Source of the DNA: Pseudomonadota bacterium | Lineage (GTDB): Bacteria; SAR324; XYD2-FULL-50-16; JAHJRI01 | DNA: 8,170 nt | Direction: 5' to 3' | Assembly: GCA_022360105.1 (NCBI GenBank) | Contig: JAKSDL010000527.1 | Coordinates: 1 to 8,170, forward strand | Shown: positions 1 through 4,997 of the stretch, piece by piece | Layout of the letters: each line of letters begins with the position of its first letter | Numbering within the stretch: the stretch's first letter is position 1 | Translations under genes and position numbers: made by a program | The notes under the pieces: model-generated | What the model was told of the DNA's origin: nothing | The model's input: only the letters and a program-made list of their open reading frames with translations | Databases searched by the model: none

Positions 1-2424
1 GCTTGGACCTGCTGTTAAATCTGTCGTATCTACAAATTCCACGGATAACGGTGCATTTCCGGCCAGTGGACCCATGATAAACCCAGGCTCAGGAGTTACG
101 ATCTTGGTTGGATCAAGAGTTAAGCCTTCCAGGTCTTTGCCATCAACGGTAAATTCCAGGGTCACTTGCTCGTATCCCGCCTGAATGACTGTGATGGAAT
201 AGGTACAATTGATCAGGTTATCAAAGCTGAAGGTTCCGTCTTCCCCGGTTGTTGTCATCATGGAGACGCCGCAACCGGAAAGCAGAATGGTTGCCCCTTT
301 TCCCACGTTGGCGATTTGACCGGAGACTTTATAGATTCGCGTTCCCTTGACACTCAGGTTACAAGCAACCAGGGAACCGCTTTCGCCCGGTTCGGTGTCC
401 CGGATCTTGAGCAGCCAGTCTCCACTGGAATCTTCCCCGATAAAGGCATCCATAGATTCAAGAGGTAGGGCATTTTCGTCATAAGTCACTTCTCCGACGG
501 CGTCGTCCGAGTTCTGACGGAGGATTACTTCCGTGCCGCTGGGAGAGGTCAGAGATACGATTAAGTCTGACGGACGTTGATGGGTAATGTTGGGTGTAAT
601 GTCCACCTCAGTGATCAGAACCCGCTTGCCGGGATCTACTTTGATAATCCGTTCGATATCACCGGTACCATCCGGGATCAGATCCCCGTAAATGTAGGCA
701 TTAATCGTATCCAGAGTGCTGGGTTTGCGGTTGAGACGGTATGCCACGAAAGTTCCGGCAAGATAGATAGATTCTGCCAATACATTTCGGATGGTTTCCC
801 GGTATTCTCCTTTGAGATCCAGCGGTCCCAGTCCGACATCATCGTTGGCACTGCGATCGCCCAGCAGGGTGATATCTCTTTTTAAGTCGACCAGGTAAGG
901 ATTCAGACCAGGATCGAGACCGACTTCATCTGCGGAGGCATCTCTGCCCGGCAGTACCAGACTTCCCGAAACACTGAAACGATTGCTGGAAGCTTCGTAG
1001 TATTGTCCGGTCAAATAAAATCGACCCGGCATCAGCAGACTGCGTTGCTCGTCGATAATCCCCTTGATATCGCTTTTGAGCGGATCATTGGTATCCTTGT
1101 AAAGGCTGAGATAATACCGCGGGTTGTGCATATCGGCTTTTTTTCCGTTGACCGTATCGATACTGGCTACCAGCTTATAGTCTCCTTCCAGGGTGGCTAC
1201 CCGTAAGTGAACCTTGATATCCCGAACAGGTTCCTGATCGGCTTTACCGTTACTGGAAATGCGAATCTTTGCAGTGTAATCCCCCGGAGCCATCTGGGTT
1301 CTGTCCGCAACCAGTTTCAGCAGTTTGGTTTCAATGGAGACAGTGCCGGAGGTAAAGGCAGTCTTGACATCCTTTTCCTCTTCCTCATCCCAGACCTGAA
1401 AACGGACCCAGGGAGAAGCTTCCGGATTGATAATCTCTGCTGTGTACGACAAGGCGCCGCTACCGATATTGGTTACATAGATCAGCTGGGATTCCAGGTT
1501 GTCACGAAAAGTAATGGCGCGCTGGGTGGTTGGGGAATCGAAATAGATATCAGGACTGGTATCGGGATCTTCTCCCATGGCACCGATGTTTTCGTCACCA
1601 AGGGTGAACTCGGTCCAGACGACCCGGTCGTTGGGAGAACCTGTGGACAAAAAGGGTGCAAAATCCTTATCTGCTTCCATGGATGTGCTGAGAACCGGCC
1701 CCAGGGTCAATACTTGATTGGAATACACCCAATAAGCCTGGCCGGGGTTGATTTCCGTGAAATCCTCCCTTGTGGTCGTGGTGGTACCGGCAGAGAATTC
1801 AACGCCTTTGAAGATACCGGCATTGGCATCATAGGTCCAAATTTGGGAGATCGCCACACCGGAAAGCAGGTAACGGTAATCGGTGGTTTTTTCCAGGGGA
1901 AACCCCACCAGGTTCCAACCGGTAGTTAACTCCAAATCTCCGGAAGGGATAGCTGTGCCTGATACTTCCAGACTTGCACTGCTGGTAACCTTTACCCAGT
2001 ATCCCTTGCCGACAGTTACCTCGGTAATGGGCGCCACTCCCGGAATCACCGTAGGATAGGTTGACCACACCTCTGAAATCGCATCAAAAGTCCAGACGGA
2101 TTCAAACTGTCCGCTCTGAATGATAGGATCAAAAACCGTGGCTACCGATTTGTCGGTTGGTTCTACAGCAAAAGAGACCAGGTTCCAGCCGGTGTTTAGT
2201 TCGATTGTCTGCGTGTTAGCTTGTGCTGAGGAGTTGGTTAATACCGCCGCAAGAAATATAGTGATGAAGGATAGGTAAGTAGGCACACGGTGTAGGGCAC
2301 CAGGCACTGGTTTTCTTAGGATCAAAGGCAATTTTTTGAGGCCTAGAGCCACTAAGGCACTGAGGCACAAAGTTATTTTTAGATTGTTCGATTCAGAAGA
2401 GTTTAGTTTGTGATTATTGAACAT
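1..2424 (-). CDS. Large secreted multidomain surface protein (GWNLV repeats, BACON/Ig-like, P-domain, carboxypeptidase-regulatory-like, PKD), 3' end outside window
   Basis: The frame is open for 808 codons from ATG at 2422-2424 to the window edge with no stop, so the C-terminus is missing. Residues 47-69 look like the real export signal: a hydrophobic core YLSFITIFLAAVL followed by an NSSAQA cleavage-like end. Two 90-residue-spaced repeats follow (GWNLVSF at 79-85 and GWNLVGF at 169-175, each ending in a YWV motif). Residues about 305-410 resemble a BACON/Ig-like domain (TNIGSGALSYTAEI, APGDYTAKIRISSNG). About 411-580 is unassigned. About 585-693 resembles a proprotein-convertase P-domain (LIVSLTSPSGTEVIL, GDWLLKIRDTEPGESGSL). 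About 697-770 is a carboxypeptidase-regulatory-like beta domain (TGEDGTFSFDNL), and from about 780 a PKD domain begins (APLSVEFVDTT). No catalytic domain is visible. Function is probably adhesion or surface structure (inference). The start is uncertain: only a weak GTGAG precedes ATG, no other in-frame ATG occurs before residue 249, and GTG at codon 47 or TTG at codon 32 are alternatives. Confidence 0.88.
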   Translation of the reverse strand, partial: MFNNHKLNSSESNNLKITLCLSALVALGLKKLPLILRKPVPGALHRVPTYLSFITIFLAAVLTNSSAQANTQTIELNTGWNLVSFAVEPTDKSVATVFDPIIQSGQFESVWTFDAISEVWSTYPTVIPGVAPITEVTVGKGYWVKVTSSASLEVSGTAIPSGDLELTTGWNLVGFPLEKTTDYRYLLSGVAISQIWTYDANAGIFKGVEFSAGTTTTTREDFTEINPGQAYWVYSNQVLTLGPVLSTSMEADKDFAPFLSTGSPNDRVVWTEFTLGDENIGAMGEDPDTSPDIYFDSPTTQRAITFRDNLESQLIYVTNIGSGALSYTAEIINPEASPWVRFQVWDEEEEKDVKTAFTSGTVSIETKLLKLVADRTQMAPGDYTAKIRISSNGKADQEPVRDIKVHLRVATLEGDYKLVASIDTVNGKKADMHNPRYYLSLYKDTNDPLKSDIKGIIDEQRSLLMPGRFYLTGQYYEASSNRFSVSGSLVLPGRDASADEVGLDPGLNPYLVDLKRDITLLGDRSANDDVGLGPLDLKGEYRETIRNVLAESIYLAGTFVAYRLNRKPSTLDTINAYIYGDLIPDGTGDIERIIKVDPGKRVLITEVDITPNITHQRPSDLIVSLTSPSGTEVILRQNSDDAVGEVTYDENALPLESMDAFIGEDSSGDWLLKIRDTEPGESGSLVACNLSVKGTRIYKVSGQIANVGKGATILLSGCGVSMMTTTGEDGTFSFDNLINCTYSITVIQAGYEQVTLEFTVDGKDLEGLTLDPTKIVTPEPGFIMGPLAGNAPLSVEFVDTTDLTAGPS
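1705..2202 (-). repeat. Internal duplication encoding two GWNLV...YWV domains
   Basis: Residues 75-150 and 165-240 of the secreted protein are two divergent copies of one domain: E-L-x-T-G-W-N-L-V-x-F near the start, W-T-[FY]-D-A in the middle and [GA]-Y-W-V at the end. The two GWNLV tryptophans are exactly 90 residues (270 nt) apart. At DNA level the best conserved stretches are 2177-2193 and 1907-1923 on the plus strand, identical at 16 of 17 bases. The rest has diverged, so the duplication is old. This repeat type occurs in exported proteins of Desulfobacterota and relatives; I know of no defined function. Confidence 0.8.
2341..2372 (-). repeat. Octanucleotide tandem array inside the N-terminal leader of the secreted protein
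   Basis: Four consecutive 8-nt units lie on the plus strand (gcctagag, ccactaag, gcactgag and gcacaaag, each starting 8 bases after the last). Read on the minus strand the consensus is about CTYAGTGC. The array lies in frame in the large secreted protein and encodes about residues 18-28, a hydrophobic stretch. Such octamer strings are usually intergenic in environmental genomes (from general familiarity, not checked). The array therefore suggests that the annotated N-terminus is partly repeat-derived, or that translation begins further downstream. Confidence 0.7.
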
Positions 2425-2442
2425 TGTGTTCTCACTTTTTTT

Positions 2443-2477
2443 TTAGTTGTAAGTCGTTGGTTGTTAGTCGTTGGTGT
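2443..2477 (+). repeat. Heptamer array A (TTRGTYG-type), plus orientation
   Basis: Five consecutive 7-nt units follow the consensus TTRGTYG, for example TTAGTTG at 2443 and TTAGTCG at 2464. The array starts at the end of a run of nine T (2436-2444). It lies between the four-helix-bundle remnant and the start of the secreted protein gene. Bases 2452-2467 match the reverse complement of array B (2733-2748) at 15 of 16 positions, and match array C (3753-3768) directly at 15 of 16. The form resembles short tandemly repeated repetitive (STRR) heptamers described in cyanobacteria; kinship is not implied. Confidence 0.8.
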
Positions 2478-2484
2478 TTTGGAT

Positions 2485-2727
2485 TCAGGTGTCAGACTTT
2501 TTAATGCTGCTGATTAGTGCGTTTAGCATTTTGCCGGTTTCGATTGTTTGGGATTCTATTTCTTTGATATCTTGGTCTTTTAGATAGTTTAGGTTTTTAC
2601 TAATATCCAATTGTGTTTGCATTTCGAATAGTGACCCTCTCGCTATTTGCAGGAAACGAATATATTCCGTTTTAGTGCTCCTCCCAAATCCTTCGGCTAT
2701 GTTGCTGGGGATAGAAACGGCACTTCT
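2485..2727 (-). pseudogene. 5'-truncated four-helix-bundle protein (23S rRNA intervening-sequence protein family)
   Basis: The minus-strand frame encodes 80 residues, starting RSAVSIPSNIAEGFGRS and ending in KKSDT before TGA at 2485-2487. The block SIPSNIAEGFGRSTKxEYIRFLxIAxGSLxExxTQL is the hallmark of the four-helix-bundle/IVP family, whose members are usually about 115-130 residues. The first 30-35 residues (the usual VWQKA...T..FP helix) are absent; coding similarity stops where heptamer array B begins. No ATG, GTG or TTG precedes the conserved block in this frame, so it is probably not translated alone. The frame continues without stop upstream to the TAG of the foldase gene, so it is in phase with that gene. 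Members occur inside 23S rRNA intervening sequences of some bacteria and as multi-copy genomic genes; the cellular role is mostly unknown. Confidence 0.82.
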
Positions 2728-2764
2728 AACACCTAACGACCAACGACTAAAGACTAATACCTAA
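2723..2764 (-). repeat. Heptamer array B (TTRGTYG-type), minus orientation, overlapping a stop codon
   Basis: Six consecutive 7-nt units read on the minus strand as TTAGGTA, TTAGTCT and so on to TTAGAAG. The first unit supplies the TAG stop (2761-2763) of the foldase-like gene. The last unit overlaps the first codon of the four-helix-bundle remnant. Orientation is opposite to arrays A and C. With array A it forms a near-perfect 16-bp inverted repeat (15/16) around the remnant, which in the transcript could pair into a long stem. Confidence 0.8.
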
Positions 2765-3735
2765 TCCACCGGAAACCCCGGGGGTGTGGCATTGCTTTTA
2801 GCAAACCTGCCCGGTGTGGGGATCTTTTCCAATCGATCCGTGTTGATGCTGATTTCGTAATCGGTTTTGGCATCCTTGTAGTATTCTTCCAGCCACTTCC
2901 TTTTCTTTTCGGCAACCAGTTTTTGTTTGATTTGGTTTTGCACAACCTTGTATGGCTGCAATTGACCTTTTTGGGTATCCATCAGTTTCACCAGGAAGAA
3001 TCCCCTGGGGGTTTCGACGAGAGGACTGATCTCACCTTTTTTCTTAAGACTGAAAATGGCGTTTACCACCTTTTTGTCCCAGCGGTAGGTTTTGGAAAAC
3101 TTAGCCATCCAGGTCATGGCACCGCCGCGATAGCGAGTGTTCACATCATCAGAGTACTCCCTGGCCAGCTGTCCGAAATCCTTTACGGTTGTTTGCTGTT
3201 TGAGAGCTTTTTTCCTAGCCAGGTTTGCTTTCTTTTGTTTCCGGGCAATGGTGGACTGGTCATCGTTGGAGTTGAATCTGATGGAGATGATGGCCGCCCT
3301 GACCATATCCGGTGTGGAAAACTCTTCCTGGTGTTCCTGGTAATAATTCTGAACATCCAGGTTGGTAACACGCTGTTTGTGCAGCAGCTTTTCCAGGTAA
3401 TCCTGCTGGAATTTCTTCACCATCATTTTCTTTAATGCCACCTTGATCTCGGGATCATTCCCATATCCGGCTGCCTTGGCCTTCTGCGCCAACACCTCGA
3501 AATGGATGATTTCATCCAGCAAATCTTCCCTGGACTCCAGAGAGGCAAATCGTCCCGGAATATGACCACCCCGGTAGCGCATCTCATTCTGCACCTGTTC
3601 CAGGGTGATGGGTTCACTTTCAACGGTGGCAATAATACTGGCTTCATCGATGGTGAATTGTTTTCGTTTTACAGATTGATCGTCGCAAGCGGTTAGCAAG
3701 GCGATCAGGATTATAGCAGTGATTAGTTTCTTCAT
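2761..3735 (-). CDS. SurA/PrsA-like parvulin-family lipoprotein foldase
   Basis: The product is 324 residues with a lipoprotein signal peptide: KK n-region, hydrophobic core, lipobox LTAC with the lipid-carrying cysteine at residue 17, then Asp-Asp. Residues about 28-140 form the SurA-N-like helical chaperone region (EPITLEQVQNEM, REDLLDEIIHFEVLAQKA). About 144-254 is a PpiC/parvulin-type domain (FGQLAREYSDD, GGAMTW, GEISPLVETPRGF). A charged helical tail ends in a Pro-rich stretch. The family folds exported proteins at the membrane or in the periplasm by prolyl isomerisation and chaperoning. Both conserved parvulin histidines are replaced here (Ile149 after RAA; Phe247 in RGFF), so isomerase activity is doubtful. 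ATG 3733-3735 has no clear Shine-Dalgarno, only an A-rich leader after heptamer array C. It lies downstream of a small lipoprotein gene and upstream of a large exported protein, a possible client. Confidence 0.88.
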   Translation of the reverse strand: MKKLITAIILIALLTACDDQSVKRKQFTIDEASIIATVESEPITLEQVQNEMRYRGGHIPGRFASLESREDLLDEIIHFEVLAQKAKAAGYGNDPEIKVALKKMMVKKFQQDYLEKLLHKQRVTNLDVQNYYQEHQEEFSTPDMVRAAIISIRFNSNDDQSTIARKQKKANLARKKALKQQTTVKDFGQLAREYSDDVNTRYRGGAMTWMAKFSKTYRWDKKVVNAIFSLKKKGEISPLVETPRGFFLVKLMDTQKGQLQPYKVVQNQIKQKLVAEKKRKWLEEYYKDAKTDYEISINTDRLEKIPTPGRFAKSNATPPGFPVD

Positions 3736-3750
3736 TTTTTAATCAAGTTT

Positions 3751-3778
3751 TAGTCGTTAGTTGTTAGGTTTTAGCGCA
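3751..3778 (+). repeat. Heptamer array C (TTAGNNN-type), plus orientation
   Basis: Four consecutive 7-nt units each begin with TTAG (TTAGTCG at 3751, TTAGTTG at 3758, then two more). The array ends 15 nt upstream of the start codon of the foldase-like gene. Bases 3753-3768 match array A in direct orientation at 15 of 16 positions, so these are copies of one repeat family. Confidence 0.75.
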
Positions 3779-3798
3779 TTTTATGTTTGCTGTTAGGT

Positions 3799-3813
3799 GA
3801 AAGCTTCGCTTTC
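3799..3813. repeat. Small perfect hairpin, GAAAGC/GCTTTC arms with TTC loop
   Basis: A perfect 6-bp inverted repeat (3799-3804 and 3808-3813) has a 3-nt loop. No T-tract follows on either strand, so a rho-independent terminator is unlikely. The core GCTTCGC (3803-3809) recurs in the larger hairpin at 4891-4915, suggesting a shared family of REP-like palindromes. It lies between the two lipoprotein genes. Confidence 0.5.
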
Positions 3814-3822
3814 TCAGCTTGA

Positions 3823-3857
3823 AAATCTGAAATCTAAAATCATAAATCTCAAATGCC
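3823..3857 (+). repeat. Heptamer array D (AAATCTN-type)
   Basis: Five consecutive 7-nt units begin with AAATC or AAATG (AAATCTG at 3823, AAATCTA at 3830, AAATCTC at 3844). The array ends 2 nt before the stop codon triplet (3860-3862) of the small lipoprotein gene. It has the same 7-nt period as the TTRGTYG arrays but an unrelated motif. Confidence 0.7.
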
Positions 3858-3859
3858 CT

Positions 3860-4309
3860 TCAAGGAGTGATCGTTGTGGTAAAGGATTTTATTGATTTTT
3901 GGTTTTGTGTGTTGGTTAAGGTAACGCTGAAATCGTAGGTGCCTGGCTCATCGGTTTTCAGGGTTGTGATTAAGGTACCTCTTTTATTGTTTGGTACAAT
4001 AATTCCTGCGTTGGGTTTAAACTTGACCTCCTCATGATCACTGATCTGGTAGAAGACTACGGAGTTATCATCGGTTGCGATTTCAAGGTTTAAGGTCACT
4101 TCTTTACCTGCTGCAACTGATTTTGTGACATCAAAGGTTTTAAATTCGATATTATTTGCGACAACCGGCGCCGGATCAGCAGGTGGAGTAGCTGGTGATG
4201 TATCAGCTGTGCTGCTGCTTCCGCCACCGCCCCCTCCTTTGCAGCTTGCGAAATAGCTCATTGTCAGCAGAATCAGTGTTAATGTGATAATTCTATGAAT
4301 GTGCATCAT
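3860..4309 (-). CDS. Small lipoprotein with Gly/Ser/Pro linker and single beta-rich domain
   Basis: The product is 149 residues from ATG 4307-4309. This start is chosen because AAGGAG lies 8 nt upstream (4318-4323); an in-frame ATG at 4343-4345 would add 12 polar residues with no such site. Residues 1-22 form a lipoprotein signal peptide with FAS before Cys23; Tyr at -4 is slightly unusual for a lipobox. A flexible linker follows (six Gly, three Ser, then Thr/Pro/Ala-rich to about residue 49). Residues about 50-149 form a beta-rich domain (FKTFDVTKSVAAGKEVTLNL, DEPGTYDFSVTLTN) like a single Ig/PKD-type sandwich. I do not recognise the family. It is probably anchored in an envelope membrane with the domain displayed on the linker. 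It is followed after a 124-nt repeat-filled spacer by the foldase-like lipoprotein gene and could be co-transcribed with it. Confidence 0.82.
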   Translation of the reverse strand: MMHIHRIITLTLILLTMSYFASCKGGGGGGSSSTADTSPATPPADPAPVVANNIEFKTFDVTKSVAAGKEVTLNLEIATDDNSVVFYQISDHEEVKFKPNAGIIVPNNKRGTLITTLKTDEPGTYDFSVTLTNTQNQKSIKSFTTTITP

Positions 4310-4317
4310 GGGATAAA

Positions 4318-4323
4318 CTCCTT
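4318..4323 (-). promoter_or_regulatory. Ribosome binding site of the small lipoprotein gene
   Basis: AAGGAG on the minus strand lies 8 nt before ATG at 4307-4309. It is the only strong Shine-Dalgarno-like site ahead of a visible start in the window, and it places the start downstream of the longest possible ATG. Confidence 0.75.
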
Positions 4324-4386
4324 GGTGATCAACTTCATTTTCCAATCCGATTAGTTCGTTTGTATGATCAGCAGCTTGTGAAGTCC

Positions 4387-4407
4387 TAAAAAACCTGGTG
4401 TTTTTTA
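4387..4407. promoter_or_regulatory. Perfect 8-bp inverted repeat in the leader of the small lipoprotein gene
   Basis: Arms TAAAAAAC (4387-4394) and GTTTTTTA (4400-4407) flank a 5-nt spacer. It lies about 80 nt upstream of the start codon and downstream of the proposed promoter. It could be a protein-binding operator or an RNA hairpin acting as a weak attenuator. The stem is A/T-rich and no further T-tract follows on the minus strand, so termination is not well supported. Confidence 0.4.
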
Positions 4408-4460
4408 CAATTTTTATGGTTTTTGTTTATAAAAACTGTGCTATCATTTTTTGGTAAATC

Positions 4461-4489
4461 AATATGTTTTGTAAATTTTTGAATGTCAA
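4461..4489 (-). promoter_or_regulatory. Candidate sigma70-type promoter for the small lipoprotein gene
   Basis: On the minus strand a perfect TTGACA (4484-4489) is followed by a 17-nt spacer and CATATT (4461-4466), which matches TATAAT at 4 of 6 positions. The predicted start near 4454 gives a leader of about 145 nt containing the 8-bp inverted repeat and the AAGGAG site. The surrounding sequence is very AT-rich, so chance matches are likely. Confidence 0.4.
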
Positions 4490-4822
4490 TAAAATACAGT
4501 ATTAATTTTTTAATATCATTTTATTTCAGATAGTTAACTTTATATTTATTAAATTTATGGGCATTGTAATTTTTCAACTCTATTTAAATATATTTATTTG
4601 AAGCAAACCTTACAGACGATAATAATTTAGTTTCGCTTGTCATTGATATATCTTAAGACTGAACAGTCAATTTTTTATTTGCTAATCATTTCATCGTTCT
4701 ACAGCGATAAAAATCTCCTCAATTTTTTCCTTCAAAATTTTCACGAGCGATTTCAAGAAGCGGTATTTTTTGTCAAGAAAAATAACTGCCTGGATAACCC
4801 TATGGAATATTTAAGAATTTAG

Positions 4823-4927
4823 ATCCTAGATTTAGGATTGTCGGTTTGAGCAGCAGCGGTGGGTTTCTCTACCTGGATTTCAGGTTGGTTGATGGGCATG
4901 CTTCGCAGGCCCATCCTACATTAGGAT
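4823..4927. repeat. Cluster of four inverted repeats downstream of the kinase
   Basis: Within 105 bases there are four perfect inverted repeats. ATCCTA/TAGGAT has a 4-nt loop (4823-4838). ACCTG/CAGGT has a 5-nt loop (4871-4885). GATGGGC/GCCCATC lies at 4891-4915. A second ATCCTA/TAGGAT has a 3-nt loop (4913-4927). The two ATCCTA palindromes are near-direct copies bordering the segment, as expected of a small non-autonomous element, but no transposase or clear target duplication is proven. Confidence 0.5.
4891..4915. repeat. REP-like palindrome (GATGGGC/GCCCATC)
   Basis: The 7-bp arms GATGGGC (4891-4897) and GCCCATC (4909-4915) are extended, after one A/G mismatch, by TGC/GCA around a TTC loop. 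Followed by CTACA, the minus-strand reading TGTAGGATGGGC resembles widespread intergenic repeats of the TAGGATGGG...CCCATC type. No T-tract follows on either strand, so it is not a canonical terminator. It lies 83 bases past the kinase stop. Confidence 0.6.
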
Positions 4928-4997
4928 ACTCAGATTTTTGGTGTGTTAGGTATCGGTCGGGGGAATCGGGTTGGGGAAAGAGTATACAATCTTATGC

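Larger units (their letters stand above)
4310..4997. other. 688-base intergenic region between sensor kinase and small lipoprotein gene
   Basis: No convincing gene is present. About 4380-4660 is strongly AT-rich and holds the candidate promoter and 8-bp inverted repeat for the lipoprotein gene. About 4660-4822 has one short plus-strand open frame from a TTG with no ribosome site, which I do not accept as a gene. 4823-4927 is dense in small palindromes. 4950-4976 is G-rich on the plus strand. No T-tract terminator was found for the kinase. Confidence 0.7.

Noticed and set aside
1207..1929. 240-codon plus-strand open frame
   Set aside because: It is antisense to the secreted protein, whose frame gives recognisable domains throughout. 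Its translation has no domain signature.
2723..2764. Integron attC-like core (GTTAGGT fits GTTRRRY)
   Set aside because: The match comes from the heptamer repeat; no paired inverse core, no characteristic attC fold and no integrase are present.
3799..3813. Rho-independent terminator for the small lipoprotein gene
   Set aside because: The stem is only 6 bp and no T-tract follows on the minus strand.
2443..3857. CRISPR array
   Set aside because: Units are 7 nt and directly adjacent, without spacers; no cas genes are visible.
4343..4345. Upstream ATG as the start of the small lipoprotein
   Set aside because: It adds 12 charged or polar residues before the signal peptide and lacks a good ribosome site; AAGGAG lies correctly before ATG 4307-4309.
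4637..4822. Plus-strand open frame of 61 codons in the AT-rich spacer
   Set aside because: It starts at TTG with no Shine-Dalgarno, has low complexity at the N-terminus and no recognisable domain. It could be a decayed fragment but cannot be supported.
4950..4976. G-quadruplex on the plus strand after the kinase gene
   Set aside because: Only three G tracts of three or more plus one GG; at best a weak two-tetrad structure, so not reported as a feature.
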